This document shows, piece by piece, positions 56,585 to 64,000 of a stretch of 64,000 nucleotides of DNA. How positions within the stretch are numbered: position 1 is the stretch's first letter; each line of letters starts with the position of its first letter. Below the pieces are notes generated by a model. That model was not told the DNA's origin and searched no databases. It saw only the letters and a list, made by a program, of their open reading frames with translations. This DNA is from Aurantiochytrium sp. KH105 (taxonomy: Eukaryota; Sar; Bigyra; Thraustochytrida; Thraustochytriidae), in the NCBI GenBank assembly GCA_003116975.1, contig BGKB01000136.1, positions 62,001-126,000 on the forward strand, in the 5' to 3' direction. The position numbers were made by a program, and so were the translations under genes.

Positions 56585-58720
56585 TTACGATTGGTCGGAA
56601 CCATTGTTAAAGTTGCGCAAGGACTTGAGAAATTGTGTTGGAGAGAAGCGCCTCATCATGGACTTCCTGATGACGATGCGGCCGAATACTCGAGTCCACT
56701 CGGCATCAAAAGACTCGTGATCTTGGCGGCAGTGACGCAAATCAAGACTCGCCATTCCAAGATCAACAAGTCTGACCGTTCCGTTTCCTTGGATAGTGAC
56801 ATTGCGCAGTCCCATGTCGCCATGAGTGATACCAGCTCCATGCAGCTTCTCCAGAAGTGCATGGACTCGCGAGTGCACGGTGTTGAGCCCGACTGACCTC
56901 GCCGTTTGCTGCCCGACTTTCGATCCGAGAGAGTGCCCAGTATTGGACATCACAATCATGAAGTAAAAGCCCCCGTCAATGGGAAACTCTCCACTGTAAT
57001 GGACTACAGGGAGCACGCTGCCTTGCAGTGCGCGAGCTGCACCATCGTAGAGACGGGCTTCCTCCACTAACATGCCCATAAACTCGGTGGCCTGTTCATT
57101 GTTGAGATTGTAGCCGGTGTCGTACGAAGTCTCGTCGTCTAGATAGAGTGACGCCTTGGCGAAGCAGTCGTGGAAAGTTATACCTGCGATTTCGAGGGTG
57201 CTGTCCGAAAAGCCAACGCCGTATGCACCATGAAGTGGGACTACACTTCCTATGGATGTACAGACGGTCAACACAGCCAGCAAATCGTCCCTTTCGGAAT
57301 TGTCACCGCCGCTGCCTGCCTGTCGGAATGTCGTTTGCGCCTGACTAGAGGATGCGATGCTGGATTCAAACCTGCTCGTGTCGGGTCTTATGTCCGGTAA
57401 TTGATCGGTGTTTTTATCGATCCTGTTTTGAATCGCCTTGTTGTAGGAATCCGAGTCAAGTCCGGACGGAATCAAGGTCTCGTCCTTCATCACAAGATGA
57501 ACGAATACGGTCATCGCCTGCAGGAGCGAAACCGGCTGTTCTGCAAAGATATTGCCCATGGTAATATTGCCAGGTCCCGCGTCCGATGCGTTCGCGTCTT
57601 GCGCCATGGTAGATGTCCATGGCTCAAATCTCTCGGAATGGTGCAGCGTCGTCTGGCCGTTTTCGTCGATATCGAGCTTCAAAAAGTAGGTGGACTCCCA
57701 ATTCGATAAGATGCCATAGCGACATCCAGTCAGCATCATGTAGCTACACACTTGGGTCACTGGATTTCTCACGGATGCATACGTTTTTCTTCGAGAGCTA
57801 CCGCTTCCCTCGTAAAATGGTTCCAGCTCACTCCTTTTGTATTCTTCGAACGTGGTTTTGCTTAAGGTCTTGTCCGTTTTGTATTCGATCATGCAAACCG
57901 GGAACGACTCCAAGTAAATTATGCCGTCCGGTTGGCGTGGTGTTTTTGAGACGAAGTCGAAGACCTTATAGTTACCACCGCTCTGATAACTGAGTTGGAC
58001 GCTGTTCGGTTCGTTGGTTGTCCTCAAGATATGCTCCGCAGCTTCGTACAGTTTCTTCATGATGTCCACGACGCACTGCTCGGAAGTACCTGGCTTGTAA
58101 TCGCGGAGGTACACAATTGACTCGGGGAAAGAACTACGTTTTTCTTGAAAGGCGACAAGCCTGCCGACAAATTCTTGCAGATCGCTGTGAGAATATGCAC
58201 ATTCATCGAAACTGGCAAACCCCCATGGAACAGCGATGTCGGGGCTGTAGAAATGTGGAATGCTCGTAGTACCCGTACTGCTCGCATTTATAAAAAACGG
58301 AGGGTCGTGTGCCATAAGGTTGCTCCATACAGATACCACCGCCTCCTGTCTCGCTCGAAGTTCCGCGATTTCTTGAGCAAGCGCCTGTCTTCCAGCAAGG
58401 GCATCATCCAATTCCCTCTTGAAGTCCATCTCGCGCGTCTCGGATTTGCGCTTCAAGCCGCGCACTTCTTCGCGGAGTCTAGCTTCAGAAGCTTCCCGTT
58501 CTTCGCGCTCCTTTATTTTTTCCGCCGCAGTTTCCAACATATCGGCTAAATTATCTGGGATCCATGATGCGTCCCCATCACTCCTCCTAACAAGCGACTC
58601 CAGTTCCTCGTACGCTTCTGTGATGAGATGATGTTCCGAGGGATTCTTTCTCCATTTCTTGATTTGTGCAAAAGTGACATTTTGCACGAAGGCATCTTGC
58701 TCATCCTCCAAATCGAGCAT
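56585..58720 (-). CDS. Coiled coil + PD-(D/E)xK nuclease + protein-kinase-like protein (Crinkler-type architecture, 711 aa)
   Basis: Start at ATG 58720; upstream codons are open only from TTG. Residues 1-130 are helical/coiled coil ('AAEKIKEREEREASEARLRE'). Residues about 210-350 form a restriction-endonuclease-like domain: Pro264-Asp265-Gly266, Glu279-x-Lys281 in 'VCMIEYKTDK', and Gln323-x3-Tyr327 ('QVCSYMM') as in RecB-type nucleases, then 'YGILSNWESTYFLKLD'. Residues about 505-670 are kinase-like: a Glu-bearing helix 'EEARLYDGAARALQGSVLPV', catalytic loop 'HGDMGLRN' (His633, Asp635, Asn640) and 'VDLG' (Asp653) for DFG; a glycine loop and VAIK lysine are not obvious. REase-kinase combinations are known among Crinkler/CRN effectors and transposon-linked fungal proteins. 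The usual N-terminal LFLAK-type signal is not visible. Codon and base use are less GC-rich than in neighbours. Function could be an effector, a self/non-self conflict protein or a mobile-element relic; all catalytic residues of the nuclease seem intact. Confidence 0.85.
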   Translation of the reverse strand: MLDLEDEQDAFVQNVTFAQIKKWRKNPSEHHLITEAYEELESLVRRSDGDASWIPDNLADMLETAAEKIKEREEREASEARLREEVRGLKRKSETREMDFKRELDDALAGRQALAQEIAELRARQEAVVSVWSNLMAHDPPFFINASSTGTTSIPHFYSPDIAVPWGFASFDECAYSHSDLQEFVGRLVAFQEKRSSFPESIVYLRDYKPGTSEQCVVDIMKKLYEAAEHILRTTNEPNSVQLSYQSGGNYKVFDFVSKTPRQPDGIIYLESFPVCMIEYKTDKTLSKTTFEEYKRSELEPFYEGSGSSRRKTYASVRNPVTQVCSYMMLTGCRYGILSNWESTYFLKLDIDENGQTTLHHSERFEPWTSTMAQDANASDAGPGNITMGNIFAEQPVSLLQAMTVFVHLVMKDETLIPSGLDSDSYNKAIQNRIDKNTDQLPDIRPDTSRFESSIASSSQAQTTFRQAGSGGDNSERDDLLAVLTVCTSIGSVVPLHGAYGVGFSDSTLEIAGITFHDCFAKASLYLDDETSYDTGYNLNNEQATEFMGMLVEEARLYDGAARALQGSVLPVVHYSGEFPIDGGFYFMIVMSNTGHSLGSKVGQQTARSVGLNTVHSRVHALLEKLHGAGITHGDMGLRNVTIQGNGTVRLVDLGMASLDLRHCRQDHESFDAEWTRVFGRIVIRKSMMRRFSPTQFLKSLRNFNNGSDQS

Positions 58721-59066
58721 GGTTTCACGTCGTGGTAGTGCGGCTGCAGCCGCGCGCCCGTCCCCGCACAACGCTTGGTTCGCTGTAGCACCACTCCTCC
58801 CGCCCGGTGCGTTGTCACTTGCGCACCAACACGCTTTCCCTCGCTCGATCGGGTTCTGCTGACCTGCCCTGTTTTACTCGATGCTGGGCTTGAAAGCAGC
58901 CTCTACGGGGTTAGGTTTGGTTCTTCCCACAAGGTTAGGTTTAGGACACACCGTGTGCGCGCTACTCATTCCGGCCGGCATCACGGTGACACGATTTTTT
59001 CTGCGGCTTCACGAGATCATAGTCCGCAGTCTAATGTGTTTGTAATAACGGACTTTGGCATTCGCT

Positions 59067-59161
59067 GCTTATCCCGGCACCATACGCACAGAATGCATGC
59101 AAAGTCGCTTATCCCGGCACCATTACCCTACTAATCCTAGGTTAAGTTGTCCCGACACCAT
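59067..59161. repeat. Three imperfect ~40-bp repeats with core TATCCCGGCACCAT
   Basis: GCTTATCCCGGCACCAT at 59067 and 59107 and GTTGTCCCGACACCAT at 59146; copies 2 and 3 continue with TACCCTAC or TATCCTAC. Confidence 0.8.
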
Positions 59162-59188
59162 TATCCTACACTTTTTTACACCTTGTCA

Positions 59189-59234
59189 AGCGCCAGAGCT
59201 ACGCACCTAGAGCTACGCATGCGGAGCTACGCAT
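59189..59234. repeat. Three AGCTACGCA motifs
   Basis: CAGAGCTACGCACCT, TAGAGCTACGCATGC and CGGAGCTACGCATTT follow each other at about 15-bp spacing. Confidence 0.8.
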
Positions 59235-59410
59235 TTTGAACAACGCGCGGGCGCTGTGTAGTCATTGTGAGCACACACGTCTGGGGCAAATCTCCGTAAT
59301 ATTTTGCTCCTGCTCTTATAAAAAGACGGTCTTAAAAAAAAAATTAAAATTAAAGTCTGGTGTGGTGAGGACCTGCTTTGGCCTACTCGTTGCGAATCAT
59401 ATGAAAAAAA

Positions 59411-60376
59411 TTATGGGCCGATCTTAACAATAAGGGAGTTCATTGTCCAAACGCAGCCTCGCCAAGGAGAGCTATCGCGATGGTCAGTGGGCATTCTTGG
59501 GGAGTAAAAGGGCGTGTCCTTGGCAACGTAGCGGTGAAAAAGTGAACCTCCAATGCAGCCGAGAATCCATACCACTACGACCGCGAGGACGAGACGACGC
59601 ATGGCTTCGAAGAATTGCTGATCTCCGAACTCGTTCGCCGCGGTCTCACACACGTCGTAGGCAAAGGTGAGAACTATGCTAAAGACGAGAAAGAAGAGAA
59701 CGAAAATGTTACAGATGCGGACCAGAAAGGGCGCATTTTTGCTCACGAAGCCCATGCAGGTCTCTGCACGCGTGAGCCTGCCAAAATCATCATCCCACTT
59801 GTCTGCGAAACAATAAAATCCAATGGCAATAAAGATGCTGGAAACGCCCATGAACAAGTAGAATACCGCAAAGGCGTAGAGGACAGACACGTAGGTCCCG
59901 CGAAGTCTGACGGTGGGACTTGTCAGAATGGCGCACTCGCCAGATGGGGATGACGCTGGCCTAAATCCACGCACGCCTTCTTGTGAGCATTCGCCAAAGC
60001 TATCGCACGGTGTGTAGACGGTCGATGACCCTGGGTCGTCACTGTTGCAAATGTAGCACTCTTTTCGCGTGTCTTCAATTTGCTGCGAAATGTTTTGAAA
60101 GCGTGACACTTCGTCGAATGTCTCGAAGGCTTCCTGGGAGGGAAAGCCCCACGCTGCAAACTCTTGAAGGCCACCCGCCACAGCACTGTTGGCGATCGTG
60201 TAGCAGGCGCACGCGCTGTAATTTTTGCCAGGTGCTGAGGCGATGAGAAGCGGACACTGCACGTTGCATGTGTCGGCGTTACTGCTCACGCGCACAAAGG
60301 AAGCGATTGAAATTGCCAAGTATACGATGGCCGTGAGGATATAATAGTACATGAAGTTGCGAGAACCGGAGCCCAT
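59411..60376 (-). CDS. Four-pass membrane protein with Cys-rich extracellular loop (321 aa)
   Basis: The frame is open above, but the codons upstream of ATG 60376 encode no structured sequence; 'MGSGSRNFMYYYILTAIVYL' starts directly with the first membrane span. Four hydrophobic segments are visible: about residues 10-28, 'YAFAVFYLFMGVSSIFIAIG' (about 170-195), 'ICNIFVLFFLVFSIVLTFAY' (about 225-245) and 'LVLAVVVVWILGCIGGSLF' (about 265-285). Between spans 1 and 2 is a loop of about 135 residues with many Cys ('CNVQC', 'CACYT', 'CYICNS', 'CDSFGEC') and N-glycosylation sites ('NYS', 'NIS'), so it is probably outside the cell. The layout resembles tetraspanin-like or claudin-like proteins, but the large loop is between spans 1 and 2 and no CCG motif is seen. 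I do not recognise the family. Confidence 0.75.
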   Translation of the reverse strand: MGSGSRNFMYYYILTAIVYLAISIASFVRVSSNADTCNVQCPLLIASAPGKNYSACACYTIANSAVAGGLQEFAAWGFPSQEAFETFDEVSRFQNISQQIEDTRKECYICNSDDPGSSTVYTPCDSFGECSQEGVRGFRPASSPSGECAILTSPTVRLRGTYVSVLYAFAVFYLFMGVSSIFIAIGFYCFADKWDDDFGRLTRAETCMGFVSKNAPFLVRICNIFVLFFLVFSIVLTFAYDVCETAANEFGDQQFFEAMRRLVLAVVVVWILGCIGGSLFHRYVAKDTPFYSPRMPTDHRDSSPWRGCVWTMNSLIVKIGP

Positions 60377-60962
60377 CTTGCTCTTGTTCGTGTGGCGCGA
60401 ACGCGGGGTATCCAGCGCGCCGCTCAAGGTCGCCGCCTTAAACCAAGTGCGCCGCACAAGGCGAGAGGAATCTCTCTTTCTCGCAGGCCAGAGGATCAGA
60501 CCAGGCCCTCTGCAGCGGTAGCAATCGTCCGGTCGCACAGGGGAAATGGGCCGCGTCTACCTAGCCTGCCCACTCCAGCGAAAGCTCGCCTCGCTCAAGT
60601 CGTGCGACCTCGACGCAGTCGATGACGGTGAGAATGAGGATGCAGTAACTAAGACAAGGCCGACGGCACGGCAAGTGCGCCACGAGGAGGAGGGAGGAAG
60701 AACGGCAAGGCGCGTTCGTCTGCGCGCCCCGCTCGCTTCCTGCCCGCGTGCGTGCGCACGTGCGTCTTCGGCACGTTACCGCGCACGCGAGGCGCCTCGT
60801 TCGTTGTATGCACTCTCAGACTTCGATTATGAAGAGATCCCCAAACTAGTGTAATCTTAAAGAAGCATAGAATTTTTAGAAGATGGCCTGGATCAAGGCT
60901 GCCGAGGTTCAAAGACGGCATGCATGACGTTGCCGCTGTCTTGCGTGCCTTGGCGAGCGTGA
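60377..60962. other. Intergenic between the membrane protein and CWF19L1 genes
   Basis: 586 bp, GC-rich in the middle (about 60690-60800). A 102-codon plus-strand frame (60546-60854) has Arg/Ala-rich low-complexity content and is not accepted. No other feature seen. Confidence 0.55.
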
Positions 60963-62981
60963 CTATTCCTGTTTTCCCTCGTCGTGCTCTTGGAAGGGAT
61001 CAAACGCCTTGAAGCCGTCCGTAAAGGCGGTGGCCATTCGCGTCTCGAGATCCTGGGGCACGAGACAATCTTGCCATGAAACACGATGCATACAGCCCAT
61101 GATGGAGCAAGCGAGGTGTCGACCAAATTGAAGGGGCAAATTCTTGCGTGCAGGCGAGACATTACGCTTGCTCGCGCCATCCCCGCCATCGTTGTCATCA
61201 TCGTCGTCAACGTGGTCTGGGTCTTCTGGGACCACATAAATGCGCGGACTGACAATCCCCGGGACCTCGATGTACATGTACTCCTCGTCCGATTCGGCCA
61301 TGCGCGCCTTGAGTTTGAGTAGACCGTCCGCACGGAGCGTTGGCGCAAGGTCTGGAAAGTCTTTGGGCCCCAAGTCAGGCAACTCTTCGTCGAATGAAAT
61401 CTTGCAGCGGTCCCCCTCGCGCTTGAGAGCGTCGAGTAGGGTCGGTGTGCATGCAAGCGGCAAGGGTATAGCCTCTAGGAAGGCATGACGCTGCATGGCC
61501 TTGGTGAGAATGACATTGCGCTCAAAAAACAATGGAACGCAATCAAAGGAGGCATAAAAGGAGGCCACAGCGTGCTTGAACTTGAGTGCTTCCTCCAAAG
61601 TGGTGCTCTCGACGGCTGCGAAGCTCTCCTCGTGGCCAATGGGTACGATTTGAACGTGCTGGGCTGAAAGACCTCCCTTGGGAAGCGACAAGTAGACCTC
61701 ATCAGCCACGCTAACAATAAGGTGGCTTTCACACGACGGACTTGCGAGACAGTACCAGCAGTCGGCGCGCGGAGCTACATTGTGACGGCGGCGGCGCTGA
61801 CGTTTCTTGCGATTGGATTTCGGGTCACCGCGTTTTCGTTTGCTGCCAAAAAAGTATTGCGAGCTCTGAGCAGCGTCTTGGGCGTGGAGCCGATCTATCT
61901 GCGCTTGAGTCAGCCGGCCCTGAGGACCTTCGCGCGCGTCGATGGGCTCTGCGTTCGTGGCGCCCGAGGATTGCTGTTGTCGCACCGAGGCCGACTTTGC
62001 CACCGCATCTTTGGCAAAGGGGCACGGCGCAAGGTCTGGAGAGGCTTCTGGCTCTGTTCGTTGCTTTTGTTTCCACTGTGGTTCCAAGGAGAGTGCATGA
62101 AGCCATTTTCGCGTCTTGTCCTTGTTTGCTGGGTCGACGCGTCCTAGGGCAATGAAGCGCGTGTACACTGCATCGCTTTCAGACATAACAGTCTCGACAG
62201 CGGCAAGGCCGTTTCGGAAGGGCGCACGAGCAAAGAAGATGCCTTCTGCGCCCGCAAAGTGGTAGCGCGGAGCAATGGCGATTGACAACGTGCGCACATG
62301 CTCGGAGCCCGGATGCGAAAGAGCGAGCGAGGGCTGCTGCGTCTCTCCGAGATTAAGAAGAAGGTCTTTGGGCCAATCGAGGCTCAACAAAATATCGGGT
62401 TGCGCCCATGCTTGCGGTGAAGCGCCTGCTTCCTTTGCGTTCGTATCGGGCTGATCCGCTTTGCACAGTGATGCTAGCGCCTCGACATCGTCCGGCGTGT
62501 ATTGCCAGGGTGGTACTGACCCCGACGATGCGTGAGCCGATCCACTCACGAAAGCGATTTTCAAGTCATCCAGCGCCGAGATGGTCTTGATACCGCAGCG
62601 GCCGAGAAAGTGCAGGTTCGTGGCCAGGGTTACGCCATCAGGGTTGAGGTTTGCGTGTCCGTGGCGGCCTGCCACAAAGTAGGCCGGGACGGGAAAATGC
62701 TTGGTGCCCTCGATGAAGCTTTCAATGTCTACTGTGCTCTCGGCGTTGGCGTTATCGGCCGCTGTGGCGGCGGCAGCGGCGGTGGTGCTGCCGGGAGCAT
62801 CGTCTTGGAGCGCAGGCTCCGTTGGTCCTTGTGCTCCGGCTTGGGCGGGGTCGGCAAAGAACTCGCCCGCGCAAAAGACCGCGTCAAAGGGGCCATGCTT
62901 GGAGGCGTTGAGGGCCTCAACCTTTTCAGCAAGCGCGCCGAGGCGCCCGCGCACGTCGCCCGCGAAGAGGACCTTGACCAT
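60963..62981 (-). CDS. CWF19L1: CWF19-like protein 1 (Drn1/CwfJ family, 672 aa)
   Basis: Family members associate with the spliceosome and lariat-debranching enzyme Dbr1 and help intron turnover. Start at ATG 62981 ('MVKVLFAGDVRGRLGALAEK') with AAG-ATG-G context; the frame is open from TTG 63014. Residues 1-about 290 form the metallophosphatase-like N-domain ('FDAVFCAGEFF', 'FPVPAYFVAGRHGHANLNPD'), in which the metal ligands of true Dbr1 are not all present, as is usual in Drn1. A disordered basic linker ('SKRKRGDPKSNRKKRQRRRR', likely a nuclear signal) separates it from CwfJ_C_1: 'CWYCLASPSCESHLIVSVAD', 'HVQIVPIGHEESFAAVESTT' (HIT-like His-x-Gln-x-Val-Pro) and 'PLFFERNVILTKAMQRHAFL'. CwfJ_C_2 ends 'WQDCLVPQDLETRMATAFTD'. 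An Asp-rich insertion sits at about residues 590-605. Its presence fits a genome that still splices introns, although the genes here appear intronless. Confidence 0.93.
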   Translation of the reverse strand: MVKVLFAGDVRGRLGALAEKVEALNASKHGPFDAVFCAGEFFADPAQAGAQGPTEPALQDDAPGSTTAAAAATAADNANAESTVDIESFIEGTKHFPVPAYFVAGRHGHANLNPDGVTLATNLHFLGRCGIKTISALDDLKIAFVSGSAHASSGSVPPWQYTPDDVEALASLCKADQPDTNAKEAGASPQAWAQPDILLSLDWPKDLLLNLGETQQPSLALSHPGSEHVRTLSIAIAPRYHFAGAEGIFFARAPFRNGLAAVETVMSESDAVYTRFIALGRVDPANKDKTRKWLHALSLEPQWKQKQRTEPEASPDLAPCPFAKDAVAKSASVRQQQSSGATNAEPIDAREGPQGRLTQAQIDRLHAQDAAQSSQYFFGSKRKRGDPKSNRKKRQRRRRHNVAPRADCWYCLASPSCESHLIVSVADEVYLSLPKGGLSAQHVQIVPIGHEESFAAVESTTLEEALKFKHAVASFYASFDCVPLFFERNVILTKAMQRHAFLEAIPLPLACTPTLLDALKREGDRCKISFDEELPDLGPKDFPDLAPTLRADGLLKLKARMAESDEEYMYIEVPGIVSPRIYVVPEDPDHVDDDDDNDGGDGASKRNVSPARKNLPLQFGRHLACSIMGCMHRVSWQDCLVPQDLETRMATAFTDGFKAFDPFQEHDEGKQE

Positions 62982-63733
62982 CTTCTGGGTCGCCTTGCGC
63001 TTCTGTCGAATCAACTTGACTTGTCACCATCTGCCACTAAAAATTAAGCTTGACTGTGTAGATGTTGCCCCCCCTTCCCCCTACCTCGTTTCTCTATGAA
63101 GAACGTGTTTGCACATTGCAAGGCTAGGCAAGGCTAGGCCGAAAACTTATTGTTTACTTGGTGGGCTTGAGACCTTTTATGGTCTTTTCTCGCGACCTGG
63201 AGAAAATCACTTTTCGTTCAGTCGTCGACGAGAGAAAAATATGGCGAAAGCCTCGAACGAAGGCAAGGGATTTTCGGTCACATGGTCCGCAAACTCAATG
63301 CTCTGACATGCGAGATAGGCCTATGTGCTCGTTCAATCATTCGTTCATTCAATCCATCGCGAACAAACATTTTCTTATAGGCCTACTCCTCTGAATAAAA
63401 GGCCAATCTATGAAAAGGCGCAGAAGGTTGCCTTTTGTCCCAGCATTTTCACGACAAAGACAAAACAACCAACCAAGCAATCGGTTCTGATTGCCCCAAT
63501 CACCTGACTTTTGAGAGCTCATCATAATATCAGGACACGAATGAACAGCTGCGTCCAAAGAGAGAGAAAAAAATGAATATTTGGGGGGAAAAGGAATGAG
63601 GAATAGCGATGAAGGGTTGAGGGTTATCAGACGCTCCGAATCACGGTACGAATCGACCCAGAATGTCACTAGCAGCCTTGCGCGATAGACCCACGGTAGC
63701 TCGCACAAAGCCCGAGTGACTCAGGGGCGAGAC
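62982..63733. other. Intergenic between CWF19L1 and the Gln-rich gene
   Basis: 752 bp with a C-run (CCCCCCCTTCCCCC) at about 63067-63081 and two AGGCTAGGC copies at about 63120-63138. No gene is supported; open frames are short and unstructured. Confidence 0.6.
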
Positions 63734-64000
63734 TTACTGCTGGAAGCCAGAGTAGCCCTGCTGCTGCTGGGGAGCCTGGCTAGGGTCCCACTGCTGCTGC
63801 TGCTGAGGGGCGACAGGGGGCTGAGCCTGCATGCCCTCGAAGCCAGAGGCAACACCCGACTGGGCATCAAAGCCCGCCTGCGGTGGGAGAACACCCTGCT
63901 GCTGCTGGCCGTCAAAGGGCTGCTGCTGGAGGCCGTCGAAGCCGGCGTCAACGCCGCCCATGTCGGCGGTGGCGTCAAACTCGCCCATACCCTGGGCGGG
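63734..64000 (-). CDS. C-terminal end of a Gln/Gly/Phe-rich protein, runs off the window
   Basis: An open frame enters from beyond base 64000 and ends at TAA 63734, giving 88 residues. They are repeats of the form 'GFDGLQQQPFDGQQQQG', 'GVASGFEGMQAQPP' and 'QQQQQWDPSQAPQQQQG', a low-complexity tail rich in Gln, Gly, Phe and Pro. An internal ATG at 63988 is probably not the start. The C-terminus alone does not identify the protein; codons are strongly G/C-ending, as in the sterol methyltransferase gene, suggesting good expression. Confidence 0.6.
   Translation of the reverse strand, partial: PAQGMGEFDATADMGGVDAGFDGLQQQPFDGQQQQGVLPPQAGFDAQSGVASGFEGMQAQPPVAPQQQQQWDPSQAPQQQQGYSGFQQ

Larger units (their letters stand above)
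58721..59410. other. A/T-richer intergenic region with 40-bp repeats, 5' of the nuclease-kinase gene
   Basis: Contains GGTTAGGTTT motifs at about 58909-58945, three ~40-bp imperfect repeats (59067-59161), three AGCTACGCA motifs at about 59189-59233 and A-runs at about 59331-59345. No gene is supported. Confidence 0.6.

Noticed and set aside
58905-58950. GGTTAGGTTT motifs resembling telomeric TTAGGG
   Set aside because: Only two degenerate, non-tandem copies; not an interstitial telomere array.
60546-60854. 102-codon plus-strand frame
   Set aside because: Arg/Ala-rich, in the promoter side of a minus-strand gene, no motif.
1-64000. Introns, operons, ribosome-binding sites, tRNA or rRNA genes
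   Set aside because: Conserved domains read through without interruption, so no intron is needed; gene orientation and spacing are eukaryotic. No tRNA A/B-box pair or rRNA segment was recognised by eye, which does not exclude one; a tRNA scan would settle it.

Overview
The window is nuclear DNA from a flagellated eukaryotic microbe, most likely a thraustochytrid (Labyrinthulomycetes, Stramenopiles) or close relative. The basis is mixed. Nearly all genes are long uninterrupted reading frames, with no intron needed to explain any conserved domain. The DNA is GC-rich and gene-dense, with many short tandem repeats between genes. The gene content is plainly eukaryotic: BEACH protein, kinesins, Pus3, CWF19L1/Drn1 and sterol C-24 methyltransferase. 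Several genes belong to motile flagella, and one surface protein carries EGF modules ending in a Cys-Pro-Phe-Gly-Asp-Asp-Pro motif that I associate with stramenopile surface and flagellar-hair proteins. The species assignment is inference. Starts were placed at ATG codons; several frames stay open further upstream, but only from GTG or TTG.

Layout. 1-9,165: the 5' part of a large BEACH protein (-), a coiled-coil protein (-), a TBCC/EF-hand protein (+) and sterol 24-C-methyltransferase (-). 9,166-14,424: a 5.3 kb GC-rich, microsatellite-rich stretch with no gene I can support. 14,425-23,547: a giant secreted or surface protein (3,040 aa) with EGF modules at the N-terminus and about 2,000 residues of beta-type repeats, including an exact 645-bp higher-order repeat; its shaft and C-terminus recall phage tail fibres. 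24,413-30,315: a glutamine-rich protein, two small coiled-coil proteins and tRNA pseudouridine synthase Pus3. 30,775-44,179: a kinesin-3-like motor, a coiled-coil/SPRY-like protein, a hotdog thioesterase, a kinesin-9-like motor and a CFAP70-like TPR protein. 44,829-51,254: a 2,141-aa protein joining an Asteroid-type FEN/XPG nuclease to a DEAH-box RNA helicase. 52,306-54,279: the dynein assembly factor DNAAF4. 54,847-64,000: all genes on the minus strand: a small basic protein, a PD-(D/E)xK nuclease/protein-kinase-like protein of Crinkler type, a four-pass membrane protein, CWF19L1, and the 3' end of a Gln-rich gene.

Themes. Kinesin-9, CFAP70 and DNAAF4 all serve motile cilia and lie within 15 kb; two of them flank the thioesterase and the nuclease-helicase. 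Divergent gene pairs sharing short 5' regions are common (3459-3864, 28299-28590, 35164-35788, 37957-38992, 44180-44828). The best candidates for undescribed biology are the nuclease-helicase fusion (44829-51254), the nuclease-kinase protein in a compositionally distinct island (about 56.5-59.4 kb), and the fibre-like giant surface protein. All identifications rest on reading motifs by eye; no database search was run.
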